Shown here: one piece after another, positions 52,561-62,262 of the stretch | Layout: each line of letters begins with the position of its first letter | How positions within the stretch are numbered: the stretch's first letter is position 1 | Assembly: GCA_973895155.1 (NCBI GenBank) | Contig: OZ316891.1 | Coordinates: 4,898,001-4,962,000 of the forward strand | DNA from: Marsupella aquatica | Lineage: Eukaryota > Marchantiophyta | Length of the DNA: 64,000 nt | Direction of reading: 5' to 3' | Made by a program: the position numbers and the translations under genes | Notes under the pieces: model-generated | Database searches by the model: none | What the model was told of the DNA's origin: nothing | Seen by the model: only the letters and a program-made list of their open reading frames with translations

Positions 52561-52716
52561 TTTAATCGCCCATGTTGATGAATTCTAGGGGCCCTACCAG
52601 GTTGAAGCGTGTACCCGATTCCCTCCTTGAACTTTGTGTGTGTCTCGCGTTTCCTCGCCTATATGAATAAGAAAGATTAGCCTGGAAAGCAATTTGTAGG
52701 AGCTCTAGTCATTCAA

Positions 52717-52925
52717 TCAAGCTCTTCAACTCGTTGAGGTCATTGGCAAAGCGCAAGATTTTAAATACAGCTTGATTCACTTCCGGAGCGCCTCCCTGTC
52801 ATTCAGTCTGTTCCACAAAGTTGCAATAGTCAATCTAGCACTCCAATTCGTTGAGGTTATCGGCAAAGCGCAAGTTTTTGAGTACAGATTGATTCATTTC
52901 CGGAGCACCTTTCTGTCATTCTGTC
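52717..52925. repeat. two direct copies, 117-bp offset
   Basis: 'ggcaaagcgcaag' occurs at 52745 and 52862, flanked in both copies by 'tcgttgaggt' and 'ttgattca.ttccggagc'. It lies 170-380 bp upstream of the DUF2064 gene start and may be leader or promoter sequence. Confidence 0.8.
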
Positions 52926-53075
52926 GTTCAGTTTTTATAGGAGCAGTGTCTTGATTCTTCGGAGATTCCCAAAGAGCCCGTTTCTCGTTTCGTGACTATA
53001 TTGTTCTGTATTTTCTGATGCCAAGCTATAAGTGAGCAGAGGTTTGCAACCAGAAAAATCTCTATTTTCGCTGAG

Positions 53076-53099
53076 ATGCTTCTCGTTTTCTCAAGATGA
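53076..53099 (+). promoter_or_regulatory. seven-codon upstream ORF overlapping the DUF2064 start (ATGA)
   Basis: ATG at 53076 opens a frame of seven codons (MLLVFSR) that ends in TGA at 53097-53099. That TGA overlaps the main ATG at 53096-53098 as ATGA. If the leader is transcribed as read here, ribosomes that translate the short ORF would terminate on the main start codon. This could lower translation or allow reinitiation. Confidence 0.5.
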
Positions 53100-55265
53100 A
53101 GGCATTGGTGGTACTAGCGCGCTTGCCCTTCACGGCGAGGGTGAAGCCTAGGTTAGCAGCAAAAATTACCAGTTCTTTGGCCCTCCAATTCTACAGAGCT
53201 TGTGCTGAGCACACGGTTGTTGAATCCGCTAGGTTTGTCACTCCCCTTTAGCCAGCTTGCTCGTCAATGACTTTTCTGTTACACAGATTTCTCGCCGTTT
53301 CTCTTTCACTCCGTTTTCTTTGTGTACTGTAGATGCGAAGGTGTAGTGCGTTACTTGTACTATTCGGACGGATCTCGTCAACAAGCTGAAGAATGGATGA
53401 CGAACATTCGGCAGGAATCCGTTCAATTGCGACCTCAGGTAATGAATTCTACCCACAGCAATTCCTGACCTAGAAGCATTATAGATTTGGAAGAATTTAG
53501 AGTTGAGGACCAATTTTTGTGAGTTCTATCCAACAAAGTCAGTTCAGTCTCTGAAGCTTGGGTATCTGTGGGAAAGCAGTGAGCACCTCGTGCCCAGGTC
53601 CCTAGCTCAAACCTGATTGATGGGCTTCGTGTTGTGAGCATAAGCGTTTAAGCAGTGTCATGGTTTGTGAAGTATGCATTCGTAGAAGCCACAAACCCTT
53701 GACAAGATTGTGTGTACTCTAAAGTATTTACTATTAACGATGTTACTCGTGCAGGCAACCTGGACAGATGCAGGAGGCCGGATGCGTGATGCATTTCAAA
53801 CTGTCTTCGCTACCGGCGCTGCTATGGTAAAGTAGTTGTTGCTGTATGTGGAAGAAATGCAGCAAATTGACTGCTGAGTTCTTTGTGACTAATGTTCACA
53901 TTGCCAGAGTGTCCAAAGCACCTGCTTCGGTTAGGATGCTAATTGACCAATACCATTTGCCGGATTGCAGGTGGTTTTAATTACGTCGGATGTGCCGGAC
54001 ATGGAAGCAAGTATCATATCCAGCGCCTTTGCAGCTTTGGAATCCAGCGATGTACCGTTTGTCTTCCCTCTTCTATCACTTTGTCAGCATACTTGTCTGT
54101 ATCATTTGGGCCTCGTTGTGATAGTGTCTGTAAATCTCTGGGACGTCTTACCGACGTCTCTCGACTGCTTGAATGGGCTTTGCTAAAGTGGTCCAGCCTG
54201 GCCCAGATTCAAGTCCAGTTTCAAAACCATACGTATGGGCTTTTTTAGGTTTATGCTCATAGGAAAATTCACTAGAACATTAACTTATCTAGATGTAGTC
54301 ACGCGCAATTTGGTTCTTCTTCACTGCTTTGGAGTTGGTGACTTTTCCCTTGATCTGTTTAACTGTCAAAATCAGAACTGTTCTTCGTATGGCCTCAATA
54401 AAACGACGAGTCACTCGTTGCTTGTAGGTCTTCTCCTGCTAGACATGTAGTAAAAAGCATGAGCACTCCGGGATTTGGTATTGTCACTGTATGATGTGAG
54501 GAACATCTTGAAGTGCAAATTGCTATTTCTAATCCTGTCCTGAATTGATCAAAAACTCCCAACATTTGTTACAATCTGGAGTCTGAGCTTATAGTAAAGA
54601 GAATTGTGGAGGGTGTATCTATGTGGCAGTCATCACTCAGTGAGTGCATTTGACAGGTAGTTTTCGGTCCAACTTACGATGGAGGCTACTACTTGATTGG
54701 CCTTAGATCACACCGGCCATCCCTGTTTGAGGTATGAAATATGACCAAACCTTGCGTTCATGCTGTCCAGATCTCCTTAAGCATACTCAGCTATACTATT
54801 ACGTTGTAGATAGGCTGATCAAAGCTCCCTCGATGTTCTTGAGCATACTCAGCTATGCTTTCAGTCCTTTGTGTCTCTTGCAGCGGAAGATATCGAAACT
54901 GGCGTCAAGGAATTACACAAATGAACTTCTGCTCTATCTGCTACGTAGTATTTCGTAGCATCCCTTTGGGTCTCCTGCTGAATCTATTGCCTACCCTGGA
55001 ATGTCTGCAGGGAATCGCTTGGGGTACTAACAAGGTACTCCAGATGTCCCTAGACAGAGCTGAGACTTTGGGCCTGACTGTGGCACCATTGGCATCGGAT
55101 CCGCTACTGTATGATATTGACACTCTTGACAGCTTGGTCCATTGGGTGAAACTGCCATCTAGCAAAAGCAACCCCCACTATGGGCTCTCAATTAGAATAC
55201 TTGATGAACACCAGAGTTTGGTAGAGGCGCTCTCTGAGACAGGTTATACTCTAGTTACCCCTTAG
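53096..55265 (+). CDS. DUF2064/TIGR04282-type glycosyltransferase
   Basis: A GT-A-like nucleotide-sugar transferase of the family once called rSAM/selenodomain-associated transferase 1; in bacteria some members are linked to arsenosugar synthesis. Six exons: 53096-53232, 53333-53438, 53755-53826, 53971-54051, 54657-54731, 55011-55265. Phases agree and give 241 residues, the full length of the family. Motifs: the N-terminal MKALVVLARLPFTARVKPRL (family pattern K-x-P..G.VKTRL), VVLITSDVPD as the DxD-like site, FGPTYDGGYYLIGL, WGTNKVLQMSLDRAETLGL and DIDTLDSLVHW. No signal peptide or membrane segment is seen, so a cytosolic enzyme is expected. The plant substrate is unknown. A seven-codon upstream ORF overlaps the start codon. 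Confidence 0.85.
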
Positions 55266-56160
55266 TTTGCAAATTGCGTTAATTATGTCAATTTGCACAT
55301 AATTGATAACTTCGTACCAGCATTTGTTCATAATCCATGGACTGTAAAATCAATTTAATGTTTTCAATATCGTGATTGTCATTCGTTGTCGAGCTCATGA
55401 GTATGCTGACTTTGCAGCAAATTTTGGTCTCAAAGCGTTTGTGTGCACTTCCGGCCGAATTCACCTTTTGCTACTAGCAGCTCGACAACAAAGTAAGGAA
55501 TTTCAAGTTTAATCAACACGGCCCGATTTCTCGAATATGTGCCCAACAAATGTCGGATGACATAAATATATATATGTATATATCAATATCGAATTTGCTT
55601 TCGAGACCAAAACAAACATCTGACTTGCACAACCCTACACCAATTCTGCTTCAGAGCCAATCATGTCTGGGTCGCTAGCTCAGCAGCGGACGACTAGTTC
55701 AACATTTTACCCCCAGTGAAACAGATGTTTTCCTTTCTATGCTGTGTACCCCAAACTTGCTCATGAAAACCTCTATGGTCGTTTGCTTCCTACACTGACT
55801 GGTCATTCGGTTCTTGGTGGGTTTTCCATCTGAGCTCTTGTTAATTTCTTTCAGTTGGTCTGCATAAATTCTTAAGTGAAAGTGTGTTTTGGGGGTAGTA
55901 TTCAACCGTACCAATAATAGTGTCTCTCCTGTTGACAAAGGCACATATCGATTTAGTGATAGATGTTAATGATCGATTAACATCTATTGGAGTCAGATAC
56001 AGGGGAAGCTATGATAAACTAGGACTCAGCAGCACAAAGTTAATTATTGCCTGTGGCGTATTGCAGATGCTAGTGCCATCTCTGGAATTGCTGTAGTACG
56101 TTTGTTGACAGAATGCGTCACTTTATTTATTTTGTTTCGCATGGACCAGTTTACTTATGA
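55266..56160. other. intergenic, no gene seen
   Basis: AT-rich. A 30-bp exon-like piece (ASAISGIAV) near 56067-56096 has both splice signals but no support. The minus-strand frame at 55.7-55.9 kb has no features. Confidence 0.4.
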
Positions 56161-56180
56161 GAAAAGCTGCCAATTTTATA

Positions 56181-56516
56181 ATATGCCAGTTATGACCCAC
56201 CAAAGATCGACCTATGGGATGTATTGACCCGTATTAGTGGAGTTCCCCTTCAGTTCTGTATAGGCAACAGGCTCTTAATGGCAATTGTGCTAAATATCGG
56301 TTCCTCTACTTGCCAATTGCCAAAAGACCTGGCGTCCTGGCTTCTCTGGTAGAAAGAATCTCAACTGTCTTTGCGTCAAATGGAAGTTATACGTTCTTAA
56401 ATGCACAACAGAAGCCTGGGTTGGGTCATTGGTTCCGTACTGTCGCTAATGATAACATTGTTGGTAGTATTCACATCAAAAGACTTGATGGAGCCCCTCC
56501 AGGTAAAGATATCCCT
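56181..56516 (+). pseudogene. exon-like fragment of an unrecognised gene, apparent frameshift
   Basis: One frame reads YDPPKIDLWDVLTRISGVPL then QFCIGN. About one base out of phase, the next reads NGNCAKYRFLYLPIAKRPGV, VERISTVFASNGSYTFLNAQ and HWFRTVANDNIVGSIHIKR, and ends at a donor GCCCCTCCAG|GTAAAG near 56506. The amino-acid composition is protein-like and the two parts look continuous if one base is missing near 56270. I do not recognise the family. A pseudogene is likeliest; an unusual small intron is an alternative. Confidence 0.4.
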
Positions 56517-56879
56517 GACGAGCCCCTCACTTTTCAAATATACTTCCTGGGGCCCCTTGGCACCTGCAGCCCTTCTTCATGACCTGTGTGACCCTTTTTC
56601 AATTCTAACATCTTACGTACAGCTATATATGTCAGCCAATGAGTGTACTCTTTGGAAGTATTTTTGTTTGAAAATACTAACATATAATACATATGTAGTA
56701 CTTAGACCCTGTCACTCCCCTATTCATTTTACCCTTATTTTGAAGTACTTTTGCACAGAAAGTACGCCAAACACTTTGCATCAATCATCCTTGGTATAAA
56801 CATTTGGGCTTTGTTTCAATGATGTAACCTAACTCACTATGGTCAGGTACAAACTCCCAATCACACAAAGGAATACCTT

Positions 56880-57082
56880 GTGTCAATTTCAAATGACACC
56901 GAGTACCCGGAGTTCACAAATATCTTGTGTCAATTTCAATTTACACCAAGTACCAGGAGTTCACAAATATCTTGTGTCAATTTCAATTTACACCGAGTAC
57001 CAGGAGTTCACGAATATCTTGTGTCAATTTCAATTTACACCGGAGTTCACGAATATCTTGTGTCAATTTCAATTTACACCGA
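56880..57082 (+). repeat. 47-bp minisatellite, between four and five units
   Basis: The unit 'gtgtcaatttcaatttacac' continued by 'caagtaccaggagttcac' and 'aaatatctt' repeats with a 47-bp period; one unit lacks 8 bp. Because 47 is not a multiple of three, all forward frames look open and show the same peptides (VPGVHEYLVS, YTEYQEFTNILCQF). They are not separate genes. The last unit runs into the SWIM-like exon. Confidence 0.9.
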
Positions 57083-57196
57083 GTACCCAGAGTTCACGTG
57101 TACATGCATGGAACTTCAAGAGATGAGATGGCCTTGTGAGCACATTATGGCTTGGGATGATATAGATGGACGAGACTTTACCCTGCACTTCCATAG
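57083..57196 (+). pseudogene. SWIM zinc-finger fragment, MULE-transposase-like
   Basis: The frame reads YPEFTCTCMELQEMRWPCEH then IMAWDDIDGRDFTLHFH and reaches a donor-like TAG|GTAATAC at 57196. Cys at 57099 and 57105, Cys at 57135 and His at 57141 give C-x-C-x9-C-x-H, the SWIM pattern of Mutator-like transposases and FAR1-type proteins. No catalytic DDE region is visible nearby, so this is a remnant or one exon of a domesticated gene. Confidence 0.5.
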
Positions 57197-57199
57197 GTA

Positions 57200-58717
57200 A
57201 TACTTCAATTTTTTAACTAGATGAATGCTGTTAATTTTCAGTGTACTCTTTGTTTGCCTTCATAGCTCCTTTGTAGGTTACTTTTTTGTCTTTGTTCCTT
57301 TGTCGGCTGGGGGAATGCCACATTGCCAGTTTTCTCTTCTAGTTGCAAGTGGGGGCAGGAAATTGGGGAAGAAAACCTGACCCAGACTGCAATTCCGCAA
57401 TTGACTCTATTATTGGAGTAGGCTTGTTTGTTTCGTTTGGTGGGAGCCCACAATGCCGATGCTATTTTCTCTAATAATTGTAGTGGGTTTGTTTGTGTCT
57501 TTGGTAGGAGCCCACAATATCGTGGCTGTCTTTGCGAGTTATTAGTGGGACCAGTTTTCTGGGGAACAGATTGTCCTGTACGAATCACAGTCCCACGGAG
57601 TGCAAGTCCAAATCCGTGCGAATTGGCCGCCGGACGGCGAATACGAAAAGCCGTGAGTAGTATAGGACTGTGGTTTGACTGTATGAAGATGACCCAACGA
57701 ACTCCTCAATTCCTCAAACAAGAAAATATTGCTGTACAGGCTGGTGCAATGGCACTAGCAGGACCGTCCTCAACGAGCCGTCCCAAGTCATAAATTTGGC
57801 CTGGCCCTAAAACAAGAAAATATTGCTGTACAGGCTGGTGCAATGGCACTAGCAGGACCGTCCTCAACGAGCCGTCCCAAGTCATAAATTTGGCCTGGCC
57901 CACACGGTGTTGAAAGTGGTGGGAGGACGCGACTTTCGCAGACAGTGCCGGCTTGCCAATGACCTTTGAGCCTGCGACTCGGAATTCGCAAGCTGCGGAT
58001 GATGGACACCAGTGATAGTGAAATCAGATTAGACATTCCTACTGTCCCGAACGTGTTCCATGATACGCCAGCTTTGGAAGAACATGGAACATTAGAGTAG
58101 AGAAAGAGTAGAAGCTGGGCTGGCTACTTCTACCTTAGGAACTACAGAGTGGGCTGCGTAGCAAAACAACCAAAAGATAATAAGCATGGAGCAAGGAATT
58201 AATCAAGAGGAGGAATGTCTGTGACAATAATGAGCAGGTCCTGTGAGTTAGAAGTCCTGAAGACATTCATTCGTATCGTTCACTGAATCACTGCAGGAAA
58301 TCTGACTCATATCTTTGAGCTTTCGACTGTGAATATTCCGCAAAGGGAACGTCTTTTCTGAATGATATTCCTCTACCCGTGCTGTCAACATTTTGCTCCT
58401 CATTTCTGCTTCTTCTCCTAAAAATGGAAAAAATTGCTTTCCTAGGATTGAATCTGCGTTTCCCTCTGCACCATGCTTTTGAAGGGGTGTGCTACACTAA
58501 ATAACAGGTATTCATTTTACTCTAAGTTTGGACTCTTTACATTGTGCTCTATCGACATTCTCTCACTTTTGGAGAAACTCTTCTATAAGGTCCTTGGTTG
58601 ACGAAGTTGAGCTAAGGAAATTAGTTAAGTGGTGCCGAATTGCTTCAGCATCTTTCCCTCTCGGGTGAAAGAATTCGTTCATAAGCTTACAAATATCTGG
58701 TATGACAACAAAAATGA
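57200..58717. other. intergenic, no gene seen
   Basis: Holds a 94-bp duplication at 57717-57900. The plus frame at 57428-57793 has no motif and runs into the duplication. The right end should include the 3' UTR of the minus-strand GMD gene. Confidence 0.5.
57717..57904. repeat. 94-bp tandem duplication
   Basis: 'aacaagaaaatattgctgta' starts at 57717 and 57811, and the remaining unit ('caggctggtgcaatggcac', 'cgtcctcaacgagccgtccc') is identical in both copies, indicating recent duplication. Confidence 0.92.
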
Positions 58718-59773
58718 TCAAGGCTGCTGGTGTGAATCGATATAGCCATTATCAGCGAGAACCTTCTCGCGCTTGGCCCTCTCCACGTCAGAGTCCACCA
58801 TCATCTTGACGAGCTCCTTGAACCCCACCTTGGGATTCCATCCAAGCTTCTCGCTGGCTTTGGCAGCCGAGCCTCTCAGATTATCCACCTCGGAAGGTCG
58901 GAAGTACCTGGGATCAATCTCGACATAGTCCTTCCAATTGAGACCCACATATCCAAAAGACTCCTCCAAAAATTCCTCAACCGTGTGCGAATCTTCCGTG
59001 GCCACCACATAATCATCAGGCTTCTCTTGCTGCAGCATCATCCACATGGCCTCGACATAGTCTCCGGCGAATCCCCAATCTCTAGAGGCCTTCAAATTCC
59101 CCAAAAAGAGTTTCTTTTGCAAGCCGACTGTGATTCTTCCCAGAGCTCTCGTGATTTTCCTGGTCACGAAATTCTCTCCTCTCCTGGGTGACTCGTGGTT
59201 GAAGAGAATCCCGTTGCAGGCAAACAACCCATAAGCCTCTCGGTAGTTCACTGTGTACCAGTGGGCAGCGACTTTAGACACAGCATAAGGACTGCGAGGG
59301 TGGAACACTGTGTTCTCATCTTGAGGAGGGGGAGTGGCTCCATACATTTCGGACGACCCTGCCTGGTAGTACTTTACCTGCCTTCCGGTGGTTTCGATGT
59401 GAACTCGCACGGCTTCCAGAAGCCGCAACGCTCCAGTGGCCACTACATCGGCGGTGTAGTCAGGGTTCTCGAATGACACACCCACATGAGACTGTGCCCC
59501 AAGGTTGTAGACCTCATCAGGGCAGATTTGGTCCACCCATTTTCTAAGGGCCGATGCATCTGTGAGATCACCGTAATGCAGCTTCATACGCGCACTGGAA
59601 TTGTGGGGGTCAATGTAAATGTGCTCAAGACGCTGCGTGTTGAAATTGGACGACCGGCGGATAATGCCGTGCACTTCATAGCCCTTCATCAGAAGAAATT
59701 CCGTCAGGTAAGAGCCATCTTGTCCCGTGATACCAGAGATTAGTGCCTTCTTCATCGGTGCAACTTCTCCCAT
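58718..59773 (-). CDS. GMD: GDP-mannose 4,6-dehydratase
   Basis: Converts GDP-D-mannose to GDP-4-keto-6-deoxymannose with NADP, the first step to GDP-L-fucose, used in plant cell-wall polysaccharides and glycoproteins; cytosolic. The uninterrupted frame from the ATG at 59773 gives 351 residues, the usual length. An in-frame GTG further upstream would add six residues, but no ATG is there. Motifs, numbered from this ATG: the Rossmann GITGQDG (14-20), the long-chain GMD signature [31 protein letters not shown], the catalytic GSSEMYG (Ser140, Ser141, Glu142) with [11 protein letters not shown] (Tyr163, Lys167), [16 protein letters not shown] and [19 protein letters not shown]. The coding region has no intron, as usual for plant GMD genes. 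A start-stop upstream ORF and a leader intron are suggested upstream. Confidence 0.97.
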   Translation of the reverse strand: MGEVAPMKKALISGITGQDGSYLTEFLLMKGYEVHGIIRRSSNFNTQRLEHIYIDPHNSSARMKLHYGDLTDASALRKWVDQICPDEVYNLGAQSHVGVSFENPDYTADVVATGALRLLEAVRVHIETTGRQVKYYQAGSSEMYGATPPPQDENTVFHPRSPYAVSKVAAHWYTVNYREAYGLFACNGILFNHESPRRGENFVTRKITRALGRITVGLQKKLFLGNLKASRDWGFAGDYVEAMWMMLQQEKPDDYVVATEDSHTVEEFLEESFGYVGLNWKDYVEIDPRYFRPSEVDNLRGSAAKASEKLGWNPKVGFKELVKMMVDSDVERAKREKVLADNGYIDSHQQP

Positions 59774-59787
59774 TGCTGCCGACCTGC

Positions 59788-59793
59788 TCACAT
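59788..59793 (-). promoter_or_regulatory. start-stop upstream ORF (ATGTGA) before GMD
   Basis: On the minus strand ATG at 59793 is followed directly by TGA, 15 bases before the GMD start codon. It lies in the leader just after a probable 3' splice site (acceptor ending at 59809). AUG-stop elements are known to stall or slow ribosomes in other genes; an effect here is inference. Confidence 0.5.
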
Positions 59794-59808
59794 GGACAAA
59801 AGCCCTCC

Positions 59809-60475
59809 CTGTGTAAGAAAAATTACAAACAGAACAAAATCCATTGGTTTCCGAGGTACCGTATTAGAACGTGGCGCCCTAGAGCCTTTTGACACTGCGG
59901 GCCGGCAGAGAAGAGGACTGGGTTTTTAGCAAGCCGGCCGGAAAAATCGGCCGAAACACTTCACAATTCCGGCTCATCTCTTTTACAGACTTAATCTTAA
60001 TCTCCTTGTCCGCAAGGTCTTTAAAGACTCAACCAGCTCATTACGATTCTCAACCCTTTGTAGGAATTCACGATCTCTTCTCACACCCTCTCAAACCGTA
60101 TCTTTCCCTCTCAACTTAGGCATTCAAAATGTCGCAAACGAATTGACCAAAAGAGATCGATATGAGAGCCCTCCAAATTCTAACAAACTTGTGCACATCC
60201 GACAGGTTTCGAAGAACCAAATGAAGCACGACCAGGCCCGAATTCGGCTGTCCTTCGTAGCATTTCATTTTCCCACATTACTAGTCATCAACTTATCCCA
60301 AAGCAGGGCTGTGCAGAGCTGAGACATAAGAGTATTGAAGAAAGCCCCGACCAACCTCAAAATTCAACAACATCCTCTATAATACTATCCTTCAGGACAC
60401 CTCTGCCAGACCAGATGTAAAATCAAAGACCGTATCCCAAATCTCACCCCGAGGACAATTGCAGCTCTCACTTAC
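59809..60475 (-). other. probable leader intron of GMD
   Basis: The acceptor TTCTTACACAG|GGAGGG (ending at 59809) lies 36 bases upstream of the GMD ATG. A strong donor GGA|GTAAGTGAG lies at 60475. The 667-bp interval fits a 5' UTR intron. Only the splice signals support it. Confidence 0.45.
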
Positions 60476-61338
60476 TCCACATTCTTGCCTTTCTCTTCCA
60501 GACCTCCCGAAACAACCGTACATAAGTTTCTCTGCACTAGCGTAAGAAAGCTTCAAACTCACCAACTGGACTCCGATGCAGACAATCAATCCTCACACTA
60601 GCCGATCTCCTCTCCCTCCTCCAGTCCTCTTCCTCCTCCTCCAGTCCTCTGTCGTTGCAAAGCCGGACACACCAGGAATGGCGAGAAACAGCGACCGATC
60701 TACGCCTACCCTTGTCACCAGCTCCACGGCCAGGCGCGAATGGGCAAGAATGAGTCTCCAGTCCGGAGACTCCACAACGCCACCCAGCCAGCGTCAAACA
60801 CCCTCCTTCCACGTGAAGCAAGCGCTAAAGGAGCGCACAAGATTATTTTTTCTCAACAGCCAACGAACCTAAAACCCGAACAACACAAGGCATCGTCCTG
60901 ATATAAATTCTTTGCCCTGTCTCCTGCCTGCGCGTGCCTGCTTCCCCTTGCCTGCCTGTAACTCCCGGTCGATCCAGTCCACCGCTTTCGATGCGAAATG
61001 CCGACCACTCCACGACTCCACCACCTCAACACACCAAGAAATGCTCCGATGCTCACGAGCTGGGATCAATTCAAGGTGCGGTGATGCGCACAGCGCCAAC
61101 AGCATGAACAGCACCCCATCACCTTCCCGCCCCGCACGCCGCGCCTGCTCTGCAATGATGTCAAATGCTCCGATCGTGCTCCCGAATTCGTCATGGAATG
61201 GAATGGAATGGTCACCTCTGTGCTCGTTCTTTCTCTCGAACGCCTCTCCGTCTCCCCGTCTTCTCTTCTGTGTGTCGATCGCACTCTCTCCTCTTGCTTT
61301 CTTTCTTTCTTTCTTCTCTGTCATCGATCGGAAGACTG
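60476..61338. other. probable GMD leader and promoter region
   Basis: No gene recognised. The strand opposite to GMD is pyrimidine-rich (runs of 'ctcctcc', 'ctctc', 'tttctttctttc'), so the GMD-sense strand is GA-rich. Overlapping frames on both strands are Ser/Pro/Arg-rich and lack family features. Confidence 0.4.
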
Positions 61339-62160
61339 TACACTCGTCTCTCTCTAAGTGCACACTTCATAAGTGCGTGCCAAGTTGGGTTCCCCAGTTT
61401 GGATGGATGCTGACCTCCAAATATAATACACTCGTCTCTCTAAGTGCATGCCAAGTTGGGTTCCCCAGTTTGGATGGATGCTGACCTCCAAATATAATAC
61501 ACTCCTCTCTCTCAAGTGCATGCAAAGTGGGGTTCCCCAGTTTGGATGGATGCTGGACCTCTAAATAATACACTCCTCTCTCTCAAGTGCATGCAAAGTG
61601 GGGTTCCCCAGTTTGGATGGATGCTGGACCTCTTAATAATACACTCGTCTCTCTAAGTGCATGCAAAGTGGGGTTCCCCAGTTTGGGTGGAGGCTGACCT
61701 CTAAATAATACACTCGTTTCTCTAAGTGCAGTAAGCATGGAAGCTTACCTCCATATATTACAGTTGTCTCTCTCTAAGTGCAATATGGATGGAGGCTGAT
61801 CTCTATATATTACAATTGTCTCTCTCTAAGTGCAATATGGATGGAAGCTGATCTCTATATATTACAATTGTCTTGCTCTAAGTGCACTATGGATGGAAGC
61901 TGACCTCTAAATCTTATAATTGTCTCTCTCAGTGCACTCTTCATAAGTGCATGCATAGCTGGGTTGCACAGTTTGGATGGAAGCTGACCTCTGACCTCTG
62001 AATATTACAGATTACAGTTGTTCTCTCTAAGTGCACACCTCATAACTGCGTGCAAAGTCGGGTTCCATAGGTTGGATCAAGCTGACTTCTAACTATTTCA
62101 GGCGTCTCTTTGTAAGTGCTGGGTTCAGCAGTTTGGATGGAAGCTCACCTCTAGATAATA

Positions 62161-62207
<47 letters not shown>

Positions 62208-62262
62208 AGAAGTGGGTGCATAGCAGGGTTCCAGAGTTTGGATGGAAGCTGACCTCTAAATA
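61339..62262. repeat. 71-bp minisatellite, about a dozen decaying units
   Basis: Units of the form 'cactcgtctctctaagtgca' + 'tgccaagttgggttccccag' + 'tttggatggatgctgacctc' + 'aaatataata' are nearly identical on the left (61.34-61.71 kb) and become shorter and more diverged to the right. Peptides seen in several frames (QVGFPSLDGC) are repeat artefacts. Confidence 0.9.
62162..62205. repeat. (CT)n microsatellite
   Basis: About 21 CT dinucleotides without interruption, inside the last part of the 71-bp minisatellite, where one unit's 'tctctctc' has expanded. Confidence 0.95.

Larger units (their letters stand above)
50408..53095. other. intergenic with several direct repeats, upstream of the DUF2064 gene
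   Basis: No gene recognised. The right half holds three sets of direct repeats, listed separately, one of which includes TATA-like 'gtataaatagtg' and 'gtataaagagtg'. The final 500 bp should hold the promoter and leader of the glycosyltransferase gene. Confidence 0.5.

Noticed and set aside
59774-59791. GMD start at the GTG 18 bases upstream
   Set aside because: It is not an ATG; the next in-frame ATG gives a normal-length GMD.
60912-61484. 190-codon plus-strand frame next to GMD
   Set aside because: Low-complexity Ser/Cys/Pro composition, overlaps open frames on the other strand and ends inside the minisatellite.
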